The translations under genes were made by a program, and so were the position numbers. Shown here piece after piece: positions 46,506 to 59,274 of a DNA stretch of 64,000 nt. Position 1 is the stretch's first letter. Each line of letters begins with the position of its first letter. The stretch is from Amia ocellicauda (taxonomy: Eukaryota > Chordata > Actinopteri > Amiiformes > Amiidae). Location: assembly GCF_036373705.1 (NCBI RefSeq), contig NW_027102764.1, forward strand, positions 19,822 through 83,821, read 5' to 3'. The notes under the pieces were generated by a model. That model saw only the letters and a program-made list of their open reading frames with translations, did no database searches and was not told the DNA's origin.

Positions 46506-47591
46506 GTGACCTCTGATGAGTTTTTGCCCCTGGAGGAGTGTGTTCTGGCGATCGGGCAAGTTGTCGGTTGTGAAAATATAAAGTCGGCAGCTCGTATGAG
46601 CGGGTCTGTTGTGCTGTTTCTGAGCAGCATTGAGTTGGTCTCGCGTATCGTTGAGACTGGTATAGTGATCGGTGGTGTTTTGATCAATGTCACCCCACTA
46701 GCAGCTCCGGCCAGGAGAGTTACTTTGTCTAATGTCCCTCGTTTTCTGTCAAACGACCTATTAGAGAGGGAACTGGCGAGACATGGGTGGATAATGTCGG
46801 GTTTGAAACGTATACCGCTGGGGTGTAAGTCACAGCAGTTGAAACATGTTGTTTCGTTCAGAAGGCAGGTATTCATGATTTTGAATGACATAAATGGGGA
46901 TCTGAACATTGTGCTTAAGTTCAAGGTTGATGGCAATGATTATGTTGTCTTTGTCACATCTGATTCTATGAAGTGCTTCAACTGCGGTAATGAAGGCCAC
47001 ACTGTTAGGCATTGCCCCGAGAAGGATCAGGATGAGGGTGCTGGTCCCAGTCGACGGGGGGGTCAGCCCAAGCAGGCCAGGTCGGGGAGTGGTGAGCAGC
47101 CCGGCCGCCCTACTAGCGGAGCAGCCGAAGTGGCAGAGGAGGCGAGAAGAGGGGCTGCGGGGGAGGCTGTTGAAGAGAGTGAGGGTCTGAAGGTCCAGGT
47201 ACAGGAGAGTGTGGGCGCTGAGAGGACTTCCGACCGCGGCGGTACCGTGCCGACTGTGGAGGTCCCAGGTGTTAGCGGTGTGTCAGCTAATGTTTGTGGA
47301 GCATCAGACAGTACGGATGACAGCCGTTTAACTGGACTGGATGGCAGTATACAGCAGCAGGATGGGGCATCAGGTAGTGGAGTGGGGGTGAGCAGCGAGA
47401 GGGCTGGTGACCAGACTGAAAAGATGGAGACTGTGAAGACAACACTGAGCAGTGTGTGGGACACGGGAATGGAAGTGGGGACGGATCCTGGTCAGGACAG
47501 CAGGATTTTTAAAGTGCCTGGGAAGAAACGCATTCGCAAATCTGAGGACGGTGCTTCTGCTAAAAAACGGAGTCCAGCTCCTGAGCCTTGA
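46506..47591 (+). CDS. LINE ORF1-type protein, unit 9
   Basis: Intact frame with private E229K and V334I and the silent D286 change. Confidence 0.75.
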   Translation: MTSDEFLPLEECVLAIGQVVGCENIKSAARMSGSVVLFLSSIELVSRIVETGIVIGGVLINVTPLAAPARRVTLSNVPRFLSNDLLERELARHGWIMSGLKRIPLGCKSQQLKHVVSFRRQVFMILNDINGDLNIVLKFKVDGNDYVVFVTSDSMKCFNCGNEGHTVRHCPEKDQDEGAGPSRRGGQPKQARSGSGEQPGRPTSGAAEVAEEARRGAAGEAVEESEGLKVQVQESVGAERTSDRGGTVPTVEVPGVSGVSANVCGASDSTDDSRLTGLDGSIQQQDGASGSGVGVSSERAGDQTEKMETVKTTLSSVWDTGMEVGTDPGQDSRIFKVPGKKRIRKSEDGASAKKRSPAPEP

Positions 47592-48501
47592 TGAGTCAGT
47601 GTGCTCCCGGGAGATGCTCAAAGGAGCCTGCCTAAAACAGTGTGCTACCTAGAGATCCTGAAGTCACCCCCGCATCTCAAAAGCACCTGTGTTGCTCCCA
47701 GAAACAAAAGAGGAAAAACTGGAAAAACCAGTATACCAGTCAAGCAACTTAAGCTCAAGAAGGGAGGTAGCTTGACCAAGCCAGTTTAAGCTGACAAGTT
47801 ACTGTGACTGCCTATATTGTTTTTCATTTGTTTGTTTTTTATGACATTGGAGTTACAAGGTTCTGCAATGAACACAAATCTACTAAGAAGTGTCTCCTTA
47901 AAACTCAACCATAAAAGTAAAATAATAATAAAATAAAAAACTTCAGAAGGAATTATTTTCAACTGAGAGTTTGCTTGTACACTGTTACTTAACAAAAATA
48001 TATTACACTGCACACAAATTATTTCTGACCAATCCAACATGGCCAAACGATATAAACAATGCACTTTTCTTGAACAACCCTGAACACAACTTTATACAGC
48101 AGGTCACACATCCTATGCATCATTATTTTCAGAGAAGATGCGTTTTGGAGGAATAGAAAATAAAATCTAAACAATAACAAAAGGCTTCCAGCAAATGTGT
48201 TGCTTGGCCCCATAATAAGTATTTGAACTGTTTCAAAGTGAAAGCTTCAGACCATTTTGATGCGGTTTGCAAGTTAACAAGTTCTGCTGTCCAAACATGA
48301 CACTATCCGTAAGTTAGCCACTCAAAGTGACTTAATCATACCCTGCAGAACATCCTTCGAAATTAAGCTTTTTCTATGATAGCCTGCAGTGGTTTTCAAC
48401 CCTGATCCCGAAGGGCCTCCTCTGACTCCAGCAAGTCTGCAACAGCAGCCACACATTCCTCAGCCCAGTTAAAATGAGGCTCATTTTCACAAGTTAAACA
48501 T

Positions 48502-50284
48502 TGTAGCGTAAGGTACACTTATAAATTTCAAGTAAAGAAGTGAATTTATAGTGTCACCTTATCACGAATCCTGGAATCTTGTAGAACTCAATTTCTGTAA
48601 TAATTGGACGCAGACACCAATTCCAAAGATATAAATTGTCAAATTTATTCAAAACAAAGACTAAATGTAGCACTACACTAATTATACAAAAGGGAAGAAC
48701 TAATTAAAATTCAACTCTAGATCAACAAATCACTTCCGTGACCAAATCAAAGACCATGGGATTTCATATGATAACACAATTCGATTAACAAAAAAGGTTA
48801 TAAACACATTGACTACAATACCGGTTAGTAAGACGAAGGTGAGTCTCTCGTTAGTATTATTAGTCAGACATTAAATAACTACGCAGGTTAGTATTTATGT
48901 CAGGTAACTTCTCGTTATATATATATCAGTCTCATTTACGTTTAGGTGCCGAGAAAGATCCTATCATTACTTGTTACCACACTTTCCCTTAACTGATTAT
49001 TATTCAATGATTTAGGATAGGCAGGGCCACCAATAATCTAATGTCTATTAACTTGTGTCAATTTCAGACTAAACAGTTAAACAGGAATGAGAAGATATTT
49101 CTCGACGTTGACAGATTTTATTTCTAAAATTATCAACAAAACAGTTTAATGCAACACACATTTATATTTAAGAAAACTAAATGATATTACACATTCTAGA
49201 GTTATGAATCACAGATTAACATTTCTAATTGATTTCTCAAATGTCATGAATCATGAACTCCAAACTGTTAAACTTATCTGAACTTCGTCGCAGAGAGGCC
49301 TCTCTGGCTTCGGGCTCAGATAACAGCACACGGCACGAGGTCCGTGTGGTTTGGAACAAAGGCAGTCCGGTTCGGCTTTGTCCAAGAACTTCCACTCAGT
49401 CGATGCACCTGGAAATTGGGGTTTCTCGAAAGTAGTGTCGTTTCCAAACAGATTTTCCACTGGTTTGAAGGCTCCAAGTTTGTGCACAAAATCTTCTTTG
49501 AGGAAAGCAGGGCCCTGTTTGTTCCAAGGGTCAAGTTTCTTAAGACTCAAATAGCTATTTAAATGACTGACACTTTCGTATACAGTCGACTTAGTCAATT
49601 GTCCAGCTGTATTCACTCCACTGATCAGGTGGGCACAGGCGGGCAGCGCAGTCTGTAAAGTTCTTTATTTAATAAAGTCCTTTAAAAGAATTCTTCGTAC
49701 GGCTCAATCTCCTTCTCCCAGTTTAACTCTTCTGTTGCTGGCAATGACTTGGTTGGTTTCTGGTTCCGGTTCTGGCAACAGAGCTACAGGTGGAGCTGTG
49801 GCAGCGAGTTACTGGTTCAGGTGAGAGAGAGAGAGAGAAAGACCGTCCGCTGTTCCTTATAGTCTGTCAGATCAATAGGTGATTGGTTCCTGAGTTCTTG
49901 AGATTGGATTTCGGTTTCAGCCCCCAGTGTCCTATTGGAGGGGGGCTTGATTTATGACTGATGTCAATCCATGCCATCTTTTGGAAATGCCGGTTGGCCC
50001 GGGTTCGTAGCTCTATGTCGGGATTTCGGCTCTCGTCCACTTCAAAGAGTTTTTATCACCTACAGGCCCCTTTCTCCAGACATCTCATAGCAGAATTCCA
50101 AACTATTTGGCCTCTTCTTGGTGCCATCCTCCCCAAAACTGTCACTTTGATGCAAACCAGTTCCAAGCTGATGAGCTAAGGAAATCTGATAACTTTGGGG
50201 GGGGAGAGGTCTTCTTTAGATCAGTGCTTCAGCTCAGAGCCCAAATGCTCTTATCAGGGACTCTGTTCCCAACATAACGCTACA
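48502..50284 (-). mobile_element. Solo-LTR-like element, unit 9
   Basis: Same length. Shares ggcaatgactt and caggtggagctg with unit 5 and has a private gttgctggc near 49735. Confidence 0.65.
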
Positions 50285-51516
50285 TGAGTAATCGGGCTCT
50301 AAATAGCCCCAGGCGTTTCTCCTGCAGTTCTTCCTTCTTTCCACTGCTAGCACTGCCTTTGTGAAGGCGGATGGGGCTTGTGAGAAGTCAACAGCGTGTC
50401 TACCGAAAAGGGTGTCTGACTCCTGGTTTTGGATCCGGAAGGGTTGATAACAAACTGAAACGGTTACAATATGATACTGCTTAAATTAACTGTGGATATA
50501 GATTGTGATCGTGCTCGGCTAAGGTGTGCTTTCAGTCCGCACACAAAACATTTCAGTCGTCTAATCAAATCGAATAAAACAGCGAGGATAGCATGTTCGA
50601 TCCGTGTGCTATTGTTTTTCAACAAGTGTAATGCCCTTTGTAACGTTTAACCGATTCGTTGAATAGAGCTTGTTATAGGATATTGTGAACTGAACCTATT
50701 TTGCTGTGAATTTATATTGACTGCGAATAGTTTATTGTGTCTGGTCTCGGTCTGTCTGCACTAAATAAATGATTTGTATCAAGTCATTTTTTAGTATGTC
50801 TGTCTACTTTTTTACCTTGCGACTAAAGGCCACTTCATGCACTTCACACATTTGCCCTTTTAATTACTCCCTTACTGACATACTTTAACATGCAATGTGC
50901 GTGTGATAATAGTTTTAGCAGCCTGTTGCCATTCAGGTGAGACGATACCTAGAAAATCCGTTCTCAGGAGAATTGTGTTTCTTTGCTGATCACGTTCTAT
51001 GTCGCTTTTTACACAGTTCTTACAAGTGGCACATTGGGGATGAGGAGCAGTGCATGCTGACCCGCATAGCTGTGGACTTCTGCATGGCATGGGGTCACAG
51101 GTCATTCCAAGTATTTCAAGACACGAGCAAATGTGTGGACACATTGCGTAGGTTGTGTTGGCCCAACCCTCACAGATTGTGCCAAGTCAAGTAGAGATGC
51201 ATGTTGTCCTGTTCTAAAGTGACACGTCGTCAACAGCAAAAACATCTCTCAGAGTTCCAGGAATTCCTTGATTGCATTGCTTGCCTTTCCTCAGGAAGAC
51301 AACACTTGCCAGGCTGGATATTTGCCAAAGGAAGCCAAGAGGACAGGACACCACACCTAGATGCAACTGCATATCTCATTGTCACCAGGAAGGCCCGCCG
51401 CAAGTGACCCACCACAGACAGCACTCTGGGCGCAACTTGGCTCACTCGGGACCTGGCCGTGCGACAGAGCGAGACGTGTGCGTAGAGCAGAGACCTTTAG
51501 CACAAGCATCAAGCTT

Positions 51517-51588
51517 GGTTCCATGGTGTAATGGTTAGCACTCTGGACTCTGAATCCAGCGATCCGAGTTCAAGTCTCGGTGGGACCT
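51517..51588 (+). tRNA. tRNA-Gln (CTG), unit 10
   Basis: Identical to the unit 1 gene even though this unit is the most diverged elsewhere. It is the last tRNA gene of the window. Confidence 0.95.
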
Positions 51589-51750
51589 GGGCCCCATGGC
51601 TGGGGCAGCGGCGGCAAAGCGGTGGTCTCCCTGGGTGAGGGCCTGTGTCTGCGATCAGGGCCGTTTACGTTCTTCTTGGGAGGCTTGGAGACGAAGTGGC
51701 GAGACCTCCGGGTTGGCGTGCTGCGTTCACCTTCCTGAAACACCGAGGCC

Positions 51751-51769
51751 TGGGGCCCCCTGGTGGCGA
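51751..51769 (-). promoter_or_regulatory. CTCF-like binding motif, unit 10
   Basis: Identical 19 bp in the most diverged long unit. Confidence 0.65.
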
Positions 51770-51919
51770 CTGCGTGGCTTTAACGGAGAAGGTGCCTGTG
51801 TTGAACCCTTCTTGGAAATAATGGTTTTCCCCGATCTATATAGAAGAGGATGGCTATTATTGTAACAACCAGACATTTGTGTCTGCACTGTCACTCACTC
51901 ATCTATCTATCTCTATCTC

Positions 51920-51979
51920 TACAGTGGTAGAGGTCTCGCCTGCCACTCGGGATTCCTTTGCTTGATTCGCGGCCACTGG
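51920..51979 (+). pseudogene. tRNA-Gly(GCC)-derived relic, unit 10
   Basis: Same as the unit 1 copy. The body after it has lost part of ccagac and has a shorter ATCT tail. Confidence 0.7.
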
Positions 51980-52380
51980 TTTTCTCCGATCTATATAGAA
52001 GAGGATGTCTTTTATTGTAACAACAATTTGATTCTGCACTGTCACTCACTCACTCATCTATCTATCTATCTATCGACTATTGACTATCGACATTTGCTGT
52101 CTGCCGCTGTGATTGTTGGGAGTGAGTGTGGAGGTGCAGGTGTGCATGATTGCTGCTGCCAGGTTTGTTTGTGGTTTTTCTCCTCTACTTTTTTCGTTCT
52201 TTCTTTCTTTCTTTCTGAATGTGTCTTTGACAGTTTTGTAAGAGGTTTTTCTGAAGAGTTTCCCCATGCTGAGCTGACTCCTGCAGTCAGCGAAGTGATC
52301 GGGATGTCTGGGGCTGGGTCGGGGAGGGGGGGAATCAGAGTTTTTTATTCGAGACTTTAACACGTCGGCATGGCGTTAAA

Positions 52381-53466
52381 GTGACCTCTGATGAGTTTTT
52401 GCCCCTGGAGGAGTGTGTTCTGGTGATCGGGCAAGTTGTCGGTTGTGAAAATATAAAGTCGGCAGCTCGTATGAGCAGGTCTGTTGTGCTGTTTCTGAGC
52501 AGCATTGAGTTGGTCTCGCGTATCGTTGAGACTGGTATAGTGATCGGTGGTGTTTTGATCAATGTCACCCCACTAGCAGCTCCGGCCAGGAGAGTTACTT
52601 TGTCTAATGTCACTCGTTTTCTGTCTAACGACCTATTAGAGAGGGAACTGGCGAGACATGGGTGGATAATGTCGGGTTTGAAACGTATACCGCTGGGGTG
52701 TAAGTCACAGCAGTTGAAACATGTTGTTTCGTTCAGAAGGCAGGTATTCATGATTTTGAATGACATAAATGGGGATCTGAACATTGTGCTTAAGTTCAAG
52801 GTTGATGGCAATGATTATGTTGTCTTTGTCACATCTGATTCTATGAAGTGCTTCAACTGCGGTAATGAAGGCCACACTGTTAGGCATTGCCCCGAGAAGG
52901 ATCAGGATGAGGGTGCTGGTCCCAGTCGACGGGGGGGTCAGCCCAAGCAGGCCAGGTCGGGGAGTGGTGAGCAGCCCGGCCGCCCTACTAGCGGAGCAGC
53001 CGAAGTGGCAGAGGAGGCGAGAAGAGGGGCTGCGGGGGAGGCTGTTGAAGAGAGTGAGGGTCTGGAGGTCCAGGTACAGGAGAGTGTGGGCGCTGAGAGG
53101 ACTTCCGACCGCGGCGGTACCGTGCCGACTGTGGAGGTCCCAGGTGTTAGCGGTGTGTCAGCTAATGTTTGTGGAGCATCAGACAGTACGGATGACAGCC
53201 GTTTAACTGGACTGGATGGCAGTATACAGCAGCAGGACGGGGCATCAGGTAGTGGAGTGGGGGTGAGCAGCGAGAGGGCTGGTGACCAGACTGAAAAGAT
53301 GGAGACTGTGAAGACAACACTGAGCAGTGTGTGGGACACGGGAATGGAAGTGGGGACGGATCCTGGTCAGGACAGCAGGGTTTTTAAAGTGCCTGGGAAG
53401 AAACGCATTCGCAAATCTGAGGACGGTGCTTCTGCTAAAAAACGGAGTCCAGCTCCTGAGCCTTGA
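52381..53466 (+). CDS. LINE ORF1-type protein, unit 10
   Basis: Intact frame with A15V, G33R and P78T and a silent change at S82. The downstream same-frame extension is best preserved in this unit. Confidence 0.75.
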   Translation: MTSDEFLPLEECVLVIGQVVGCENIKSAARMSRSVVLFLSSIELVSRIVETGIVIGGVLINVTPLAAPARRVTLSNVTRFLSNDLLERELARHGWIMSGLKRIPLGCKSQQLKHVVSFRRQVFMILNDINGDLNIVLKFKVDGNDYVVFVTSDSMKCFNCGNEGHTVRHCPEKDQDEGAGPSRRGGQPKQARSGSGEQPGRPTSGAAEVAEEARRGAAGEAVEESEGLEVQVQESVGAERTSDRGGTVPTVEVPGVSGVSANVCGASDSTDDSRLTGLDGSIQQQDGASGSGVGVSSERAGDQTEKMETVKTTLSSVWDTGMEVGTDPGQDSRVFKVPGKKRIRKSEDGASAKKRSPAPEP

Positions 53467-54390
53467 TGAGTCAGTGTGCTCCCAGGAGATGCTCAAAGGA
53501 GCCTGCCTAAAACAGTGTGCTACCTAGAGATCCTGAAGTCACCCCCGCAGGCTGTAGAGCAATACTCAAAAGCACCTGTGTTGCTCCCAGAAACAAAAGA
53601 GGAAAAACTGGAAAAACCAGTATACCAGTCAAGCAACTTAAGCTCAAGAAGGGAGGCAGCTTGACCAAGCCAGTTTAAGCTGACAAGTTACTGTGACTGC
53701 CTATATTGTTTTTCATTTGTTTGTTTTTTATGACATTGGAGTTACAAGGTTCTGCACTGAACACAAATCTACTAAGAAGTGTCTCCTTAAAACTCAACCA
53801 TAAAAGTAAAATAATAATAAAATAAAAAACTTCAGAAGGAATTATTTTCAACTGAGAATTTGCTTGTACACTGTTACTTAACAAAAATATATTACACTGC
53901 ACACAAATTATTTCTGACCAATCCAACATGGCCAAACGATATAAACAATGCACTTTTCTTGAACAACCCTGAACACAACTTTATACAGCAGGTCACACAT
54001 CCTATGCATCATTATTTTCAGAGAAGATGCGTTTTGGAGGAATAGAAAATAAAATCTAAACAATAACAAAAGGCTTCCAGCAAATGTGTTGCTTGGCCCC
54101 ATAATAAGTATTTGAACTGTTTCAAAGTGAAAGCTTCAGACCATTTTGATGCGGTTTGCAAGTTAACAAGTTCTGCTGTCCAAACATGACACTATCCGTA
54201 AGTTAGCCACTCAAAGTGACTTAATCATACCCTGAAGAACATCCTTCGAAATTAAGCTTTTTCTATGATAGCCTGCAGTGGTTTTCAACCCTGATCCCGA
54301 AGGGCCTCCTCTGACTCCAGCAAGTCTGCAACAGCAGCCACACATTCCTCAGCCCAGTTAAAATGAGGCTCATTTTCACAAGTTAAACAT

Positions 54391-56173
54391 TGTAGCGTAA
54401 GGTACACTTATAAATTTCAAGTAAAGAAGTGAATTTATAGTGTCACCTTATCACGAATCCTGGAATCTTGTAGAACTCAATTTCTGTAATAATTGGACGC
54501 AGACACCAATTCCAAAGATATAAATTGTCAAATTTATTCAAAACAAAGACTAAATGTAGCACTACACTAATTATACAAAAGGGAAGAACTAATTAAAATT
54601 CAACTCTAGATCAACAAATCACTTCCGTGACCAAATCAAAGACCATGGGATTTCATATGATAACACAAATCGATTAACAAAAAAGGTTATAAACACATTG
54701 ACTACAATACCGGTTAGTAAGACGAAGGTGAGTCTCTCGTTAGTATTATTAGTCAGACATTAAATAACTACGCAGGTTAGAATTTATGTCAGGTAACTTC
54801 TCGTTATATATATATCAGTCTCATTTACGTTTAGGTGCCGAGAAAGATCCTATCATTACTTGTTACCACACTTTCCCTTAACTGATTATTATTCAATGAT
54901 TTAGGATAGGCAGGGCCACCAATAATCTAATGTCTATTAACTTGTGTCAATTTCAGACTAAACAGTTAAACAGGAATGAGAAGATATTTCTTGTCGTTGA
55001 CAGATTTTATTTCTAAAATTATCAACAAAACAGTTTAATGCAACACACATTTATATTTAAGAAAACTAAATGATATTACACATTCTAGAGTTATGAATCA
55101 CAGATTAACATTTCTAATTGATTTCTCAAATGTCATGAATCATGAACTCCAAACTGTTAAACTTATCTGAACTTCGTCGCAGAGAGGCCTCTCTGGCTTC
55201 GGGCTCAGATAACAGCACACGGCACGAGGTCCGTGTGGTTTGGAACAAAGGCAGTCCGGTTCGGCTTTGTCCAAGAACTTCCACTCAGTCGATGCACCTG
55301 GAAATTGGGGTTTCTCGAAAGTAGTGTCGTTTCCAAACAGAATTTCCACTGGTTTGAAGGCTCCAAGGTTGTGCACAAAATCTTCTTTGAGGAAAGTAGG
55401 GCCCTGTTTGTTCCAAGGGTCAAGTTTCTTAAGACTCAAATAACTATTTAAATGACTGACACTTTCGTATACAGTCGACTTAGTCAATTGTCCAGCTGTA
55501 TTCACTCCACTGATCAGGTGGGCACAGGCGGGCAGCGCAGTCTGTAAAGTTCTTTATTTAATAAAGTCCTTTAAAAGAATTCTTCGTACGGCTCAATCTC
55601 CTTCTCCCAGTTTAACTCTTCTGTTGCCGGCAAAGACTTGGTTGGTTTCTGGTTCCGGTTCTGGCAACAGAGCTACAGGTTGAGCTGTGGCAGCGAGTTA
55701 CTGGTTCAGGTGAGAGAGAGAGAGAGAAAGACCGTCCGCTGTTCCTTATAGTCTGTCAGATCAATAGGTGATTGGTTCCTGAGTTCTTGAGATTGGATTT
55801 CGGTTTCAGCCCCCAGTGTCCTATTGGAGGGGGGCTTGATTTATGACTGATGTCAATCCATGCCATCTTTTGGAAATGCCGGTTGGCCCGGGTTCGTAGC
55901 TCTATGTCGGGATTTCGGCTCTCGTCCACTTCAAAGAGTTTTTATCACCTACAGGCCCCTTTCTCCAGACATCTCATAGCAGAATTCCAAACTATTTGGC
56001 CTCTTCTTGGTGCCATCCTCCCCAAAACTGTCACTTTGATGCAAACCAGTTCCAAGCTGATGAGCTAAGGAAATCTGATAACTTTGGGGGGGGAGAGGTC
56101 TTCTTTAGATCAGTGCTTCAGCTCAGAGCCCAAATGCTCTTATCAGGGACTCTGTTCCCAACATAACGCTACA
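54391..56173 (-). mobile_element. Solo-LTR-like element, unit 10
   Basis: Same length, with caccttatc and gttagaattt as in unit 6. Several private substitutions include cttgtcgttg near 54990 and two that alter the internal ORF. Confidence 0.65.
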
Positions 56174-56829
56174 TGAGTAATCGGGCTCTAAATAGCCCCA
56201 GGCGTTTCTCCTGCAGTTCTTCCTTCTTTCCACTGCTAGCACTGCCTTTGTGAAGGCGGATGGGGCTTGTGAGAAGTCAACAGCGTGTCTACCGAAAAGG
56301 GTGTCTGACTCCTGGTTTTGGATCCGGAAGGGTTGATAACAAACTGAAACGGTTACAATATGATACTGCTTAAATTAACTGTGGATATAGATTGTGATCG
56401 TGCTCGGCTAAGGTGTGCTTTCAGTCCGCACACAAAACATTTCAGTCGTCTAATCAAATCGAATAAAACAGCGAGGATAGCATGTTCGATCCGTGTGCTA
56501 TTGTTTTTCAACAAGTGTAATGCCCTTTGTAACGTTTAACCGATTCGTTGAATAGAGCTTGTTATAGGATATTGTGAACTGAACCTATTTTGCTGTGAAT
56601 TTATATTGAGTGCGAATAGTTTATTGTGTCTGGTCGCGGTCTGTCTGCACTAAATAAATGATTTGTATCAAGTCATTTTTTAGTTTGTCTGTCTACTTTT
56701 TTACCTTGCGACTAAAGGCCACTCCTTGCACTTCACACATTTGCCCTTTTAATTACTCCCTTACTGACATACTTTAACATGCAATGTGCGTGTGATAATA
56801 GTTTTAGCAGCCTGTTGCCATTCAGGTGA

Positions 56830-56861
56830 GATGATACCTAGATACCTAGATACCTATACCA
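56830..56861 (+). other. Short-class deletion junction, unit 11
   Basis: Same filler and breakpoints as unit 5, although the rest of this unit carries different diagnostic variants. Confidence 0.85.
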
Positions 56862-57278
56862 CTGGTTTTCTCCGATCTATATAGAAGAGGATGTCTTTTA
56901 TTGTAACAACCAGACATTTGATTCTGCACTGTCACTCACTCACTCATCTATCTATCTATCTATCTATCTATCGACTATTGACTATCGACATTTGCTGTCT
57001 GCCGCTGTGATTGTTGGGAGTGAGTGTGGAGGTGCAGGTGTGCATGTTTGCTGCTGCCAGGTTTGTTTGTGGTTTTTCTCCTCTACTTTTTTCGTTCTTT
57101 CTTTCTTTCTTTCTGAATGTGTCTTTGACAGTTTTGTAAGAGGTTTTTCTGAAGAGTTTCCCCATGCTGAGCTGACTCCTGCAGTCAGCGAAGCGATCGG
57201 GATGTCTGGGGCTGGGTCGGGGAGGGGGGGAATCAGAGTTTTTTATTCGAGACTTTAACACGTCGGCATGGCGTTAAA

Positions 57279-58364
57279 GTGACCTCTGATGAGTTTTTGC
57301 CCCTGGAGGAGTGTGTTCTGGCGATCGGGCAAGTTGTCGGTTGTGAAAATATAAAGTCGGCAGCTCGTATGAGCGGGTCTGTTGTGCTGTTTCTGAGCAG
57401 CATTGAGTTGGTCTCGCGTATCGTTGAGACTGGTATAGTGATCGGTGGTGTTTTGATCAATGTCACCCCACTAGCAGCTCCGGCCAGGAGAGTTACTTTG
57501 TCTAATGTCCCTCGTTTTCTGTCAAACGACCTATTAGAGAGGGAACTGGCGAGACATGGGTGGATAATGTCGGGTTTGAAACGTATACCGCTGGGGTGTA
57601 AGTCACAGCAGTTGAAACATGTTGTTTCGTTCAGAAGGCAGGTATTCATGATTTTGAATGACATAAATGGGGATCTGAACATTGTGCTTAAGTTCAAGGT
57701 TGATGGCAATGATTATGTTGTCTTTGTCACATCTGATTCTATGAAGTGCTTCAACTGCGGTAATGAAGGCCACACTGTTAGGCATTGCCCCGAGAAGGAT
57801 CAGGATGAGGGTGCTGGTCCCAGTCGACGGGGGGGTCAGCCCAAGCAGGCCAGGTCGGGGAGTGGTGAGCAGCCCGGCCGCCCTACTAGCGGAGCAGCCG
57901 AAGTGGCAGAGGAGGCGAGAAGAGGGGCTGCGGGGGAGGCTGTTGAAGAGAGTGAGGGTCTGGAGGTCCAGGTACAGGAGAGTGTGGGCGCTGAGAGGAC
58001 TTCCGACCGCGGCGGTACCGTGCCGACTGTGGAGGTCCCAGGTGTTAGCGGTGTGTCAGCTAATGTTTGTGGAGCATCAGACAGTACGGATGACAGCCGT
58101 TTAACTGGACTGGATGGCAGTATACAGCAGCAGGACGGGGCATCAGGTAGTGGAGTGGGGGTGAGCAGCGAGAGGGCTGGTGACCAGACTGAAAAGATGG
58201 AGACTGTGAAGACAACACTGAGCAGTGTGTGGGACACGGGAATGGAAGTGGGGACGGATCCTGGTCAGGACAGCAGGGTTTTTAAAGTGCCTGGGAAGAA
58301 ACGCATTCGCAAATCTGAGGACGGTGCTTCTGCTAAAAAACGGAGTCCAGCTCCTGAGCCTTGA
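57279..58364 (+). CDS. LINE ORF1-type protein, unit 11
   Basis: Intact frame; no amino-acid difference from unit 1 seen. Confidence 0.75.
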   Translation: MTSDEFLPLEECVLAIGQVVGCENIKSAARMSGSVVLFLSSIELVSRIVETGIVIGGVLINVTPLAAPARRVTLSNVPRFLSNDLLERELARHGWIMSGLKRIPLGCKSQQLKHVVSFRRQVFMILNDINGDLNIVLKFKVDGNDYVVFVTSDSMKCFNCGNEGHTVRHCPEKDQDEGAGPSRRGGQPKQARSGSGEQPGRPTSGAAEVAEEARRGAAGEAVEESEGLEVQVQESVGAERTSDRGGTVPTVEVPGVSGVSANVCGASDSTDDSRLTGLDGSIQQQDGASGSGVGVSSERAGDQTEKMETVKTTLSSVWDTGMEVGTDPGQDSRVFKVPGKKRIRKSEDGASAKKRSPAPEP

Positions 58365-59274
58365 TGAGTCAGTGTGCTCCCAGGAGATGCTCAAAGGAGC
58401 CTGCCTAAAACAGTGTGCTACCTAGAGATCCTGAAGTCACCCCCGCAACTCAAAAGCACCTGTGTTGCTCCCAGAAACAAAAGAGGAAAAACTGGAAAAA
58501 CCAGTATACCAGTCAAGCAACTTAAGCTCAAGAAGGGAGGCAGCTTGACCAAGCCAGTTTAAGCTGACAAGTTACTGTGACTGCCTATATTGTTTTTCAT
58601 TTGTTTGTTTTTTATGACATTGGAGTTACAAGGTTCTGCACTGAACACAAATCTACTAAGAAGTGTCTCCTTAAAACTCAACCATAAAAGTAAAATAATA
58701 ATAAAATAAAAAACTTCAGAAGGAATTATTTTCAACTGAGAGTTTGCTTGTACACTGTTACTTAACAAAAATATATTACACTGCACACAAATTATTTCTG
58801 ACCAATCCAACATGGCCAAACGATATAAACAATGCACTTTTCTTGAACAACCCTGAACACAACTTTATACAGCAGGTCACACATCCTATGCATCATTATT
58901 TTCAGAGAAGATGCGTTTTGGAGGAATAGAAAATAAAATCTAAACAATAACAAAAGGCTTCCAGCAAATGTGTTGCTTGGCCCCATAATAAGTATTTGAA
59001 CTGTTTCAAAGTGAAAGCTTCAGACCATTTTGATGCGGTTTGCAAGTTAACAAGTTCTGCTGTCCAAACATGACACTATCCGTAAGTTAGCCACTCAAAG
59101 TGACTTAATCATACCCTGCAGAACATCCTTCGAAATTAAGCTTTTTCTATGATAGCCTGCAGTGGTTTTCAACCCTGATCCCGAAGGGCCTCCTCTGACT
59201 CCAGCAAGTCTGCAACAGCAGCCACACATTCCTCAGCCCAGTTAAAATGAGGCTCATTTTCACAAGTTAAACAT

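Larger units (their letters stand above)
44845..50411 (+). repeat. Array unit 9 (long class, 5'-truncated)
   Basis: Begins at the position equivalent to unit 1 base 321; about 320 bp of the usual start are missing. Long-class content follows, including the tRNA. Its 3' half is closest to unit 5. Confidence 0.95.
50412..56300 (+). repeat. Array unit 10 (long class, 5889 bp; most diverged)
   Basis: Carries the most private changes: several substitutions near 50721-50835, a shorter ATCT tract, a loss near 52023, ORF1 A15V, G33R and P78T, and 14 extra bases after ORF1 (about 53551-53564). Its 3' half resembles unit 6. Confidence 0.96.
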
